Source: a virus
Length of the DNA: 23,978 nt
Strand: one strand, 5' to 3'
Virus record (IMG/VR): IMGVR_UViG_3300033182_000158
Location: 1 to 23,978 of that record
In this document: positions 16,009 to 22,716 of the stretch, piece by piece
Layout of the letters: each line of letters begins with the position of its first letter
Position numbering within the stretch: the stretch's first letter is position 1
Program-made: the position numbers and the translations under genes
Notes under the pieces: model-generated
What the model was told of the DNA's origin: nothing
The model's input: the letters and a program-made list of their open reading frames with translations, nothing else
Database searches by the model: none

Positions 16009-17094
16009 TGTAGCAATTTGACCGAACGGTTTCCACTCGCCAGGAGTACCTTCTCTTGTACAAACCCAACCAACATATCCAGTAGGCCGAGGTTCTGCAT
16101 TCCATATTATATCGCCTTTGATATAACTTCCTGAAGTTGGTATTTTGTCTGCGACTTCGAATTTTTTATTTTGTAAACGTACTGCACCTGCAACCGTTAA
16201 GTCAACATCCTCTGCAAAATTCTTAACGCCAATGCCGACTTTATTTGAAAAACTTGTTTTAGAACTTATTACAATATTCCCATTAGGACCAATTGCTATT
16301 CTAGTTGTGTCATCGGTTACAATTTTTAAACCGCTTGTGGTCCAAGTGCCAATTTTCCATTGTTTGTCGTCAGTTGGATCAATTACAAACTGATGATCCC
16401 AACTTTCTAACGTAAGCATCCCATTAGGATCACCACCACCAATTGACAATTGCTGTGCATCTGCATCATATTTGATGAATTCGTCGATGTTAACAAATCC
16501 GGCTACTCTAAGATTTTCTAAAGTACCTACTTTTCGTAAGTTACTATTTACAATGCCAGTACCTAGTGTATTTGCACTTAAAACCGTTTGATTAGCAATG
16601 CGATATTCTTTGCCTGTGTTTAAATCAAAATCTTCACTTGACCATAATCTTTCTGGATTTCCTTGTAACACTAACTGTTTGGTATACGAACCACCTGTCC
16701 AAATTAACCCTTTTCCTATAGCAGGACCTTTGTCACCTTTGAACTCCAAAGGACTAGTACGTTCATTTCGAATATCTGCAGATATTTCATCTACATGTAG
16801 TTTGTGTGCGTGTACTTCACCTTCTACGGTAAGATTACCTTTAACTGTTAACGGGTTGGCAATAGTTGGCGTAGATATAGATTTTACAGTGATTCCGTTA
16901 TCAGTAACTGTAAGAACTATTTCTTTTGCTTCGTCTTTAATGCCTACACTTGAAAAGTTCGTTATGCGCCCACCATTTATTTTATTGCCGCTTAATTCAC
17001 GGTCTAGTATCTCAACCTTTGGCGCCGGCTGAGTTGCTATTTTATTTTCAATTGCAGTTGCTAAATCGTCAAGAGTTTTTCTAATATCGGCCAT
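16006..17094 (-). CDS. Virion structural protein, 362 aa (fibre or baseplate type)
   Basis: The N-terminus (MADIRKTLDDLATAIENKIA) is a short helix, followed by beta-rich text with TVKGNLTVEGEVHAHKLHVD (about residues 83-102), a triplet-type repeat style shared with phage fibre proteins. Further on are LTVAGAVRLQNKKFEV and a compact C-terminal part with IKGDIIWNAEPRPTGYVGWV and TREGTPGEWKPFG, a form I associate with T4-like marine phage structural proteins. No enzymatic motif is visible. The late box within a hairpin upstream fits a virion protein that must be silent early. Its exact place in the particle is unknown. Confidence 0.8.
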   Translation of the reverse strand: MADIRKTLDDLATAIENKIATQPAPKVEILDRELSGNKINGGRITNFSSVGIKDEAKEIVLTVTDNGITVKSISTPTIANPLTVKGNLTVEGEVHAHKLHVDEISADIRNERTSPLEFKGDKGPAIGKGLIWTGGSYTKQLVLQGNPERLWSSEDFDLNTGKEYRIANQTVLSANTLGTGIVNSNLRKVGTLENLRVAGFVNIDEFIKYDADAQQLSIGGGDPNGMLTLESWDHQFVIDPTDDKQWKIGTWTTSGLKIVTDDTTRIAIGPNGNIVISSKTSFSNKVGIGVKNFAEDVDLTVAGAVRLQNKKFEVADKIPTSGSYIKGDIIWNAEPRPTGYVGWVCTREGTPGEWKPFGQIAT

Positions 17095-17128
17095 CTGATA
17101 ATCCTGTTATAACAACAGTATTTATCAG
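17095..17128 (-). promoter_or_regulatory. Late promoter inside an SD-sequestering hairpin
   Basis: GATAAATA (17126-17119) is a late-type box. CTGATAA (17128-17122) pairs perfectly with TTATCAG (17101-17095), which abuts the ATG. Inside, CTGTT (17118-17114) pairs with AACAG (17108-17104). The SD AGGA (17105-17102) lies in and beside the paired region. RNA started from this box would lack the outer left arm and free the SD. Confidence 0.55.
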
Positions 17129-18393
17129 TTAACCTTTAGAAGTATTGTATCTGGATTAATGCGTCCGTTAAGTGTAGTGTCAGTGGTATTAATTCCATCT
17201 AAGAATTTACGTAAGGCTACTTTGCCTGATGCCTTAAATTCCTTGAGTTGTTCTTCTGGCTTACGAAGCGTCTTTTGAATACTTTGCTTTTCATCATATC
17301 CAACGATGCTGGTTCCTTTAACAGAAAGTCCAGACCCTTCCCGTGCCATTCCTGTCGGGTCTACATTTGCTGCTACGTACTTTCCAAGTTTGCGTGTTTT
17401 AACATTAAAAACCCAAAGCTCACTAGCACCCACAATATCTGTAGGATTGACACTTGCTAACTTATACTTGTCATTAGTAGGAGCATACTTCAAACCGCTA
17501 ACTACTTTGTCCGCACTGCGAGGTTTTGCTTTACGTGGTTTGCGTGTTGCCTTGCTTTGATCAATTACATAGTTACACGCATCAATTAAACCTTCAATAG
17601 CAGTAATGTATTTTTGTACTTCACCTTTTTTAAGATGTCCGTACCCTTCTTTAAGTTGGACCCACTGATCCGCTTCAAGTTCGTCCATCCTACCTAATTG
17701 ACCGCTAGTAGGAATATTTTGAATTTCGCGATAGTCTTCTAGCTCTTTGTCATAAAAGCCAATAATTTTACGAGCGTGTGCTTGTGAAATTTCTGCTTTT
17801 CTAAAATGGGTTTTAAAATCAAATCCTTTTGCATTAAATGATTCTGGATTTGTAATAAATCCTTCTAACCACACATCAATTTCTTCTGTAACTTTTACAC
17901 ATTGATCATGAATACGTTCTTGGATAGTAGGAGTATAAACAGTTGCCTTTTTCTGTTCTTGTGCTTTTTCTACTGCTACAACCTTAGCACCTTGTTCAAC
18001 TGCTTTCTTTGCTGCCTCATGTAAAAATTCTGATAACGGCTTTAATTTTCCAGCAGTACCTGGAAGTGCTTCCCAATATTCTGCATATACAGGATTAAAG
18101 TCTGGACACCCGTCTTGAATCAGCCTACAGTAGATACCAATAACCGGACTGATATCTGCTTTTTTAGCAGAAGTGATTTCTTTAGTAGAATATCCGTTAT
18201 TTTTCATCCAGTCATAAACAGATGGCATCAAATCCGCTGGCTTGTATTCTTGATAATAAAAATCAGCAGCCAGTCTCTGCAAACGACCAAATGCTTGTCC
18301 AGTTAAGTTTTCCCAACCTTGCCAACTTGGTCCTGCAAGTTTGCCGGCCTTACGACGAGGTGCTGCTTTTACTTTAGTCTTTTTGCGTGCCAT
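17125..18393 (-). CDS. Conserved-looking hypothetical protein with basic N-terminus, 422 aa
   Basis: The protein starts MARKKTKVKAAPRRKAGKLA, a strongly basic tail that could bind nucleic acid. The middle (about residues 120-300) is mostly helical and Lys/Glu-rich. The stretch TRKPRKAKPRSADK (about 283-296) is a second basic patch, and the last 110 residues look beta-rich and globular, with LWVFNVKTRKLGKYVAANVD. No catalytic motif is recognised. AGGAGA at good spacing fixes the ATG. It has its own near-consensus host-type promoter, so early or middle expression is likely, unlike the neighbouring structural gene. Confidence 0.75.
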   Translation of the reverse strand: MARKKTKVKAAPRRKAGKLAGPSWQGWENLTGQAFGRLQRLAADFYYQEYKPADLMPSVYDWMKNNGYSTKEITSAKKADISPVIGIYCRLIQDGCPDFNPVYAEYWEALPGTAGKLKPLSEFLHEAAKKAVEQGAKVVAVEKAQEQKKATVYTPTIQERIHDQCVKVTEEIDVWLEGFITNPESFNAKGFDFKTHFRKAEISQAHARKIIGFYDKELEDYREIQNIPTSGQLGRMDELEADQWVQLKEGYGHLKKGEVQKYITAIEGLIDACNYVIDQSKATRKPRKAKPRSADKVVSGLKYAPTNDKYKLASVNPTDIVGASELWVFNVKTRKLGKYVAANVDPTGMAREGSGLSVKGTSIVGYDEKQSIQKTLRKPEEQLKEFKASGKVALRKFLDGINTTDTTLNGRINPDTILLKVN

Positions 18394-18405
18394 GTATTTC
18401 TCCTA

Positions 18406-18425
18406 CTAGCAAAATGTTTCGCTAG
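18406..18425 (-). promoter_or_regulatory. Inverted repeat between promoter and SD of the 422-aa gene
   Basis: CTAGCGAA-ACAT-TTTGCTAG is an inverted repeat (eight pairs, one G-U). It overlaps the last bases of the -10 box and the expected transcription start and ends 3 nt before AGGAGA. As the start site probably lies within it, it is more likely a DNA operator than an RNA hairpin. Confidence 0.4.
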
Positions 18426-18452
18426 TATATATGCGTTAAGGATTATTGTCAA
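18424..18452 (-). promoter_or_regulatory. Sigma-70 promoter for the 422-aa gene
   Basis: TTGACA at 18452-18447, a 17-nt spacer and TATACT at 18429-18424, one mismatch from consensus. It lies in the short gap between the stop at 18469 and the start at 18393. Confidence 0.7.
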
Positions 18453-18468
18453 CTATTTTTGATTAAAA

Positions 18469-19515
18469 TTAGCGATTTCTAAGACTCTTTGGATCATTAA
18501 CCCAAAGATAATGAAGTTGCTCAATTACAGGATCGCTATCGGCAACATCGTGATACGAAACTAACAATTCTGCTAAACGACGGTAATCTCCAGTTTTTGC
18601 AGTAGATTTAACTCTATCGTCCCAAGTCCATTGTCTGTTATGTTCGAACCATCGTAGAACTTCTTTCTTTACTTGGGATACGCTACCAAAATTTTTGGTA
18701 GATTTTTGAGGTGCTGGTTTTGATGCTTGTTGTGCTACACTTTTAGGAACTTTAACTCCTACTATTCCAGGTTCTGGAGTTTCACCAGGAGCAACTAATT
18801 CTACTGGCTGTTTCCATACTTTTTCTAAAAATGCACGTAGTTTGTCTGGAGCACCTTTTGGAGGGTTAACTCCACGTTGTCTAATCCACTTTGTTGCTGC
18901 TTCTGCGCATTCTATATAACGACTTCTCCAATATGATGCATCTGGTATGTTTTTTCCATCCATTGCATATATCATTTTATGTTCTTCGGTCATCGAGTGG
19001 CCTAATTTACCTACTTCAAAATCTTTATCGCCTGGAGCAAAAATACCTTTTTTAATAGCAGCATGCAAGTCTTTAGGCATCATTGCTAATAAACTAGGAA
19101 CTTCTCTTACTATTTTAAATCCTCTATGACGTAACTCGTGTCTTAGTAAATAATTATAATTTGATGCTTCGAAGTTGTCAGACAATTCTTCAGGGTTCAT
19201 AGTAATAACACCAGTTACAGGATTCATATGTCCTCCTTCTGGTTGATCTGACCATTTACCAAATTGTGCCCAAAGAGATTTTTTATAGTTTATTTTTGCA
19301 GGTTTGCCTAAATCGTTAAACACTCCTTGTGCTTCTTTTGCACCAACAACACCTAATGCTAGTATTCCGTCGACACTTGGATCGATATAACTTCCCATTG
19401 CAAGGAAGGCACCAAACGCATTCCAATCTACGCCTTGGCCTCGATTCCACGCATCGTCTTCTTTTGCTTCGACAGAATCAAATTCTTTAAGATCAGTTAC
19501 TTCAAATACACGCAT
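18469..19515 (-). CDS. Putative zinc metallopeptidase-like protein (HExxH), 348 aa
   Basis: LLRHELRHRGF contains a full HExxH motif, H126-E127-L-R-H130, the zinc-binding and catalytic signature of many metallopeptidases. A third ligand could be H179 or a neighbouring Glu in HSMTEEHKMIYAMD (173-186). The segment before it (GGHMNPVTGVITMNPEELSD, then a helix) is compatible with a minimal zincin fold. The C-terminal third is separate: a Pro/Lys-rich linker (about 240-275), then a helical domain. The role may be virion maturation, host-wall entry or lysis; none is proven. The start ATG has no SD and follows TAAATA-CACT. No signal peptide is seen. Confidence 0.7.
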   Translation of the reverse strand: MRVFEVTDLKEFDSVEAKEDDAWNRGQGVDWNAFGAFLAMGSYIDPSVDGILALGVVGAKEAQGVFNDLGKPAKINYKKSLWAQFGKWSDQPEGGHMNPVTGVITMNPEELSDNFEASNYNYLLRHELRHRGFKIVREVPSLLAMMPKDLHAAIKKGIFAPGDKDFEVGKLGHSMTEEHKMIYAMDGKNIPDASYWRSRYIECAEAATKWIRQRGVNPPKGAPDKLRAFLEKVWKQPVELVAPGETPEPGIVGVKVPKSVAQQASKPAPQKSTKNFGSVSQVKKEVLRWFEHNRQWTWDDRVKSTAKTGDYRRLAELLVSYHDVADSDPVIEQLHYLWVNDPKSLRNR

Positions 19516-19519
19516 AGTG

Positions 19520-19525
19520 TATTTA
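19520..19525 (-). promoter_or_regulatory. Late-type TAAATA box abutting a start codon
   Basis: TAAATA ends 4 nt before the ATG at 19515; its TAA is the stop of the preceding gene. The 13-nt string TAAATACACTATG is identical to that at 10098-10110 on the other strand. No SD is present. Confidence 0.3.
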
Positions 19526-19756
19526 GTTGTTTAGTAATTGAAAGTATGTAAGATGTTTTCCTTCTAACTCACCAAATATACGAACTGCGTAACCGTAGTA
19601 ACTAGGATTGATGTCGGTGATCCAATGTATGTCTTCGGCATGTTCCATGCACCACCTGCCAAGTTCTGTTTGTTGCCATTCATAAATTGGCTGAGCAGCA
19701 AAGATTTCCGGATCTTCTACGTCACCTAATTTAAATTCGTGCAACAAAACTTTCAA
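19523..19756 (-). CDS. Hypothetical acidic protein, about 77 aa (TTG start)
   Basis: The frame has no ATG near its beginning. I prefer TTG at 19756, which overlaps the stop of the 49-residue gene as TTGA and has AGGG seven nt upstream. A TTG at 19783 would add nine residues (MGFNGQGWS) but lacks an SD. The product (MKVLLHEFKLGDVEDPEIFA onward) is acidic, with several Trp and Tyr residues and VRIFGELEGKHLTYFQLL at the end. No motif or family recognised. It belongs to the ligase operon by spacing. Confidence 0.6.
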   Translation of the reverse strand: MKVLLHEFKLGDVEDPEIFAAQPIYEWQQTELGRWCMEHAEDIHWITDINPSYYGYAVRIFGELEGKHLTYFQLLNN

Positions 19757-19902
19757 GGACCAACCCTGTCCATTGAATCCCAAACTTTTTTATTGCTTGG
19801 ATCTAATATTGTATAACCTACTGCTAAACTTTTTGCGAATGTTAACGCATCGTCTAACGTGTCAAATAACTTTACATTGCCCTCATATAATAGTGTATAC
19901 AT
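19753..19902 (-). CDS. Small hypothetical protein, 49 aa
   Basis: This ORF runs from the ATG at 19902 to the TGA at 19755-19753. Its ATG overlaps the TAA of the DNA ligase gene as TAATG, a typical coupled arrangement. The product begins MYTLLYEGNVKLFDTLDDAL and continues to a WDSMDRVGP end. It reads like a compact beta-alpha protein, with an amphipathic helix TLDDALTFAKSLA and a strand VGYTILD. Function unknown. Coupling and sensible composition support it as a real gene. Confidence 0.65.
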   Translation of the reverse strand: MYTLLYEGNVKLFDTLDDALTFAKSLAVGYTILDPSNKKVWDSMDRVGP

Positions 19903-21206
19903 TATAATTTCTCTCCTACTCCAAACCCTCTAAACGTCTTAAATCTCGGAAAGCGTAAACTGTACGAACCATCTTGATTTTGAGTAACAGCATCTGCTCT
20001 TACTTCTACTAGATTGCCGATAACAGCATCACGGCTGTTCCAAAAATCGTCACGATTAGCATCAGAAAACCCGCTGCCAACATTAACGCGAATATGTCGT
20101 CCATCGTCGGTTCCTTCGCAGACAAACGCTCCAAGGCGTCCTTCATTACGACCAGTACCTGCTTCAACATCCACTACCTCCAGAGTTACTTCAATAAATG
20201 GTTTCATTTTAAGCCAACTGTGTGTACGCTTACATTCGTAAGCAGCGTCCACATCTTTAATCATAATACCTTCGTAACCACCGTCTACAGCAGCTCTGTT
20301 TAGCTCTGTAAAGCGACTTTGTCCTTCATCAGTATCTAAGTCTACTGTTTCCCAGTCGAGTGCTTGTACGTGCTGTAATGCGTCCTTATGACGATCTACC
20401 CAGTATTTAACCAACATAGAACGTTCGTGCTGCGGCTTTTGCCATATTCCATTTCTAAAATAACCCATTGGAATCATATCAAATAAATGGAGAACAGCAT
20501 CGTCTGCTTCAACATTATCTTTACGATGCACTTGTTTCATAAGATCCTGAAAGTTTGAACTCATTACTTCTCCGTCTAGCATAAGCGGATACGGAGCAGG
20601 ATGCTCTTTTAGAACTGCTTCAATTTCACGTTCGATATGTCCAAAATTATGGAACTGTTTGCCGTTACGACTAAACATTGTAACACCAGTTGGCTTTACA
20701 GCAACTAATACACGAACTCCGTCTAGTTTAACTTCGATCTGCTTTTTACCTGTTAATTTCTTTTCGTGGTTAGCACTATCATGCGCAAGTTGACAACTAA
20801 AAATTGGAATGGTTCCAGGTACTACTTTGTTAACAGTCTTTTCACTTACACCACAACGTAAGTCTTTAATAAGGATACGGCGATACCAATCATTCCATTG
20901 TTCCGTAGTAGCAACATTCATAGCCAGTTCAATAGCATCACGAGCGGCGTGTCCAGTTAGTACGCGAGCATTTAGATCCATTGCTAGTGCAGTAAATACA
21001 TCCCAAGACAGTCCTTGTCCGTCATCTGTTTCTTTGACAGGAACCTGCTTTACACCAAACGTATAAAGCGGATCCAGTGCCATACGCAAACCTTCAAAGA
21101 ACTCTGGAAGTCCTTCGTCATGTGCGGCTTCTAGGATTGCTTCCTTGTTAAGACGACTGTTGTGGTTTTCAAGTTGACGGATTATTTGGTCAGGTTGCGT
21201 TCGCAT
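19902..21206 (-). CDS. ATP-dependent DNA ligase, 434 aa
   Basis: Seals nicks in phage DNA during replication, recombination and repair, using ATP through a covalent lysyl-AMP intermediate. Nucleotidyltransferase motifs are complete: motif I EVKLDGVR at 158-165 with K160 as nucleophile, LDGEVM at 210-215 (motif III), LFDM at 241-244 (IIIa), YEGIMIKD at 311-318 (IV) and WLKMKP at 331-336 (V). Residues 340-434 form the C-terminal OB-fold region (EVVDVEAGTGRNEGRLGAF onward). The N-terminal 150 residues match the helical domain of T4-type ligases. Length is slightly below T4 gp30. The ATG is preceded by GGAGGA and lies 25 nt inside the upstream ORF. All key residues are present, so it should be active. 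Confidence 0.95.
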   Translation of the reverse strand: MRTQPDQIIRQLENHNSRLNKEAILEAAHDEGLPEFFEGLRMALDPLYTFGVKQVPVKETDDGQGLSWDVFTALAMDLNARVLTGHAARDAIELAMNVATTEQWNDWYRRILIKDLRCGVSEKTVNKVVPGTIPIFSCQLAHDSANHEKKLTGKKQIEVKLDGVRVLVAVKPTGVTMFSRNGKQFHNFGHIEREIEAVLKEHPAPYPLMLDGEVMSSNFQDLMKQVHRKDNVEADDAVLHLFDMIPMGYFRNGIWQKPQHERSMLVKYWVDRHKDALQHVQALDWETVDLDTDEGQSRFTELNRAAVDGGYEGIMIKDVDAAYECKRTHSWLKMKPFIEVTLEVVDVEAGTGRNEGRLGAFVCEGTDDGRHIRVNVGSGFSDANRDDFWNSRDAVIGNLVEVRADAVTQNQDGSYSLRFPRFKTFRGFGVGEKL

Positions 21207-21385
21207 TGTTCCTCCAAGTATACTGGTTCCATGTTTAACGAATTGTTATAGTCAAAAATTTCATAGCCCTGTAACTGATACCAAGTGGCACGAGCAGGAG
21301 TCATTAACTTAGTTTCGTTGTAGACTCTGCTCATGCCGATCCACTTCTCAATACCATACATTCTATGCTCTATACCGTTATTCAT
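21182..21385 (-). CDS. Hypothetical protein, 67 aa
   Basis: Small ORF between phosphoesterase and ligase. Its ATG overlaps the phosphoesterase stop (ATGA) and its 3' end overlaps the ligase start by 25 nt, so all three are likely cotranscribed and coupled. The product (MNNGIEHRMYGIEKWIGMSR onward, with TPARATWYQLQGYEIFDYNN) is rich in Tyr and Trp and has no recognisable motif. Confidence 0.65.
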   Translation of the reverse strand: MNNGIEHRMYGIEKWIGMSRVYNETKLMTPARATWYQLQGYEIFDYNNSLNMEPVYLEEQCERNLTK

Positions 21386-21927
21386 CGAATTCTTAACTCT
21401 TCAATGTTAACAGGTGTGTAGTTAATTTGCTCTACACAAACACAATGATATGGTCCAGGCGGACTTGGATTTTGGTGAATGTGTCCATGAACGTTTACTA
21501 AATCTCTCGGATTAGTATATTCTTCTCCAGGAGCACCTCTACGCAGAGCAGACTCGTGTAGTGGCACGTGAGTAAGCATTAGTCCAAATTCAGGAAACAT
21601 TCTCCACACGTCAATCTTAGCCACAAGTTCATGCTTCGCAAAGAACTTAGCATCGTCGTGATTACCTAAGATCAAACGTTTCTGTCCGTTTAATCTTTTC
21701 CACTTCTTGATGAACTCTTCTTTTGGACTCATAAACACATCACCAAGATGATATACCTTGTCACCTGGCTTTACTACACTGTTCCAGTTTTCGATCATAG
21801 TTTCGTCCATTTCTTCAACAGACGAGAAGCGACTGCCACGAATTAAGTTGCCGTCGCTGTCTCTAAACTTGAGAATGTTTTCGTGACCAAAATGTGTATC
21901 ACTAATTAGCCAAATATCTCGTGCCAT
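21382..21927 (-). CDS. Calcineurin-like metallophosphoesterase, 181 aa
   Basis: Two-metal phosphoesterase with the full motif set: SDTHFGH at residues 9-15 (DxH), LGDVF near 61, GNHDD near 88, THVPLHES near 119 and HGHIHQN near 146. Families of this size in phages act on small phosphoesters or nucleic acid ends; the substrate here is not known. AGGAGA precedes the ATG, and a near-consensus host promoter lies between it and tRNA-Phe, so this gene leads the operon with the 67-residue ORF, ligase, and the small genes after it. A supporting role in nucleic acid end repair beside ligase is an inference. Confidence 0.9.
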   Translation of the reverse strand: MARDIWLISDTHFGHENILKFRDSDGNLIRGSRFSSVEEMDETMIENWNSVVKPGDKVYHLGDVFMSPKEEFIKKWKRLNGQKRLILGNHDDAKFFAKHELVAKIDVWRMFPEFGLMLTHVPLHESALRRGAPGEEYTNPRDLVNVHGHIHQNPSPPGPYHCVCVEQINYTPVNIEELRIR

Positions 21928-21948
21928 GATATTCTCCTTAGTTTGTAT

Positions 21949-21977
21949 ATTATATACATAGTTAATGCATAAGTCAA
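21949..21977 (-). promoter_or_regulatory. Sigma-70 promoter for the phosphoesterase-ligase operon
   Basis: TTGACT at 21977-21972, 17-nt spacer, TATAAT at 21954-21949, one mismatch from consensus. It lies directly after tRNA-Phe. Confidence 0.75.
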
Positions 21978-21984
21978 TCTAAAT

Positions 21985-22060
21985 TGGTGCCAACACCTGG
22001 AATTGAACCAGGGACACAAGGATTTTCAGTCCCTTGCTCTACCTACTGAGCTATGTTGGC
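21985..22060 (-). tRNA. tRNA-Phe (GAA)
   Basis: Acceptor GCCAACA/TGTTGGC pairs perfectly, discriminator A, encoded CCA. Anticodon loop CTGAAAA gives GAA. T-arm CCTGG-TTCAATT-CCAGG is perfect. It is the last tRNA of the array. Confidence 0.95.
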
Positions 22061-22063
22061 GGC

Positions 22064-22139
22064 TGGGGTGAAAGACGAGACTCGAACTCGCAACGACTGG
22101 TACCACAAACCAGTGCTCTACCATTGAGCTACAATCACC
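22064..22139 (-). tRNA. tRNA-His (GTG)
   Basis: Anticodon loop TTGTGGT gives GTG. The extra G at -1 opposite C73 is the tRNA-His identity element. Encoded CCA. The acceptor GTGATTG/CTTTCAC has two adjacent U-U mismatches (positions 5 and 6). Three nt separate it from tRNA-Phe. Confidence 0.85.
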
Positions 22140-22145
22140 ATAAAC

Positions 22146-22221
22146 TGGCCCGCCCGGAGAGATTCGAACTCCCGTCCACCTGGTTCGAAGCCAGGCACTC
22201 TGTCCACTGAGTTACAGGCGG
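22146..22221 (-). tRNA. tRNA-Arg (TCG)
   Basis: Acceptor CCGCCTG/CGGGCGG, discriminator G, encoded CCA. Anticodon stem CCTGG/CCAGG with loop CTTCGAA, anticodon TCG. T-arm GGGAG/CTCTC with one G-U. Confidence 0.93.
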
Positions 22222-22225
22222 TTAT

Positions 22226-22303
22226 TGGAGTGGCGAGTCGGATTCGAACCGACGGCTTTAGAGTTTTGCAGACTCTTCCCTTGGGCCTCTCGGGCATCGC
22301 CAC
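22226..22303 (-). tRNA. tRNA-Cys (GCA), copy 1
   Basis: Acceptor GTGGCGA/TCGCCAC, discriminator T, encoded CCA. Anticodon loop CTGCAAA gives GCA. Differs by one base (D-stem) from the copy at 23817-23894. Confidence 0.93.
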
Positions 22304-22309
22304 AATGTT

Positions 22310-22384
22310 TGGCGCAGGACCAGGGATTCGAACCCCGTCTTTCGGTTTTGGAGACCGACGTGCTGCCGTTAACACTAGTCCTAC
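22310..22384 (-). tRNA. tRNA-Gly (TCC), copy 1
   Basis: Acceptor GTAGGAC/GTCCTGC with one U-G pair, discriminator G, encoded CCA. Anticodon stem TCGGT/ACCGA with loop CTCCAAA, anticodon TCC. A diverged second copy is at 23901-23975. Confidence 0.92.
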
Positions 22385-22389
22385 TAATT

Positions 22390-22475
22390 TGGTGGGCAAG
22401 GTAGGAATCGAACCTACTCAACACGAGGTAACGGATTTACAGTCCGCCGCGACTCTCCAACTTCGCCGCTTGCCC
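22390..22475 (-). tRNA. tRNA-Tyr (GTA)
   Basis: Acceptor GGGCAAG/CTTGCCC, discriminator A, encoded CCA. Anticodon loop CTGTAAA gives GTA; a long variable arm is present, as expected for bacterial tRNA-Tyr. Confidence 0.95.
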
Positions 22476-22481
22476 AAATTC

Positions 22482-22538
22482 TTATTGGAAGTTAGACTTC
22501 ATCCACTTCCAGTATTCGCTTACGTCATTGTAACACAT
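22482..22538 (-). CDS. 18-codon micro-ORF after the attenuator
   Basis: The ATG at 22538 is preceded by a textbook SD, AAAGGAG, seven nt upstream, and the frame MCYNDVSEYWKWMKSNFQ ends in TAA at 22484-22482, just before tRNA-Tyr. It lies immediately downstream of the terminator hairpin, so it is translated only if the terminator is passed. It is rich in aromatic residues and Cys. It may be a real micro-peptide, a ribosome-loading site that protects the RNA, or a second leader. The SD strength is the main evidence. Confidence 0.5.
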   Translation of the reverse strand: MCYNDVSEYWKWMKSNFQ

Positions 22539-22556
22539 TGTATTACTCCTTTCAAT

Positions 22557-22589
22557 AAAAAACCCCCGGAGTATTTCTACTTCGGGGGT
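22557..22589 (-). terminator. Intrinsic terminator of the tRNA attenuator
   Basis: On the minus strand ACCCCCGAAGTA pairs with TACTCCGGGGGT around a GAAA loop (12 positions, one A-C mismatch) and runs straight into a T-tract. On the plus strand no T-tract follows, so the direction is clear. Its left arm can instead pair with an upstream arm at 22618-22631. Confidence 0.85.
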
Positions 22590-22631
22590 CTTGTGTAACT
22601 TTGTACTAGGACTAAATCACAAGAGACCCCC
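22584..22631 (-). promoter_or_regulatory. Antiterminator of the tRNA attenuator
   Basis: Arm A GGGGGTCTCTTGTG (22631-22618) pairs with arm B CACAAGACCCCC (22595-22584): 12 bp with a 2-nt bulge, 22-nt loop. Arm B shares ACCCCC with the terminator's left arm, so the two folds exclude one another. Arm A overlaps the last codons and stop of the leader ORF. Confidence 0.7.
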
Positions 22632-22685
22632 TTCGCTCCATAGGCGAATGCAATAAAACATGTTATGCATTTTCTGAGTATTCAT
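22617..22685 (-). CDS. Leader peptide ORF of the attenuator, 22 codons
   Basis: The ATG at 22685 follows AAGGA with 7-nt spacing and the frame ends at TGA 22619-22617. The peptide is MNTQKMHNMFYC followed by IRLWSEGGLL. Codons 19-22 and the stop form arm A of the antiterminator, so a ribosome finishing the leader would cover arm A and let the terminator form; a ribosome stalled at codons 7-12 would leave it free. His, Phe, Tyr, Cys, Arg and Gly, the six specificities of the tRNAs downstream of the terminator, all occur in it. An upstream in-frame ATG (22700) lacks an SD. Confidence 0.6.
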   Translation of the reverse strand: MNTQKMHNMFYCIRLWSEGGLL

Positions 22686-22705
22686 GATTGTGTCCTTCAT
22701 ATAGT

Positions 22706-22713
22706 TATTTATC
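22706..22713 (-). promoter_or_regulatory. Late promoter box before the attenuator leader
   Basis: GATAAATA, identical to the box before the giant structural gene, lies 20 nt upstream of the leader ATG and just after tRNA-Gln. A start 6-7 nt downstream would give an RNA beginning near the leader SD. Confidence 0.55.
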
Positions 22714-22716
22714 GTT

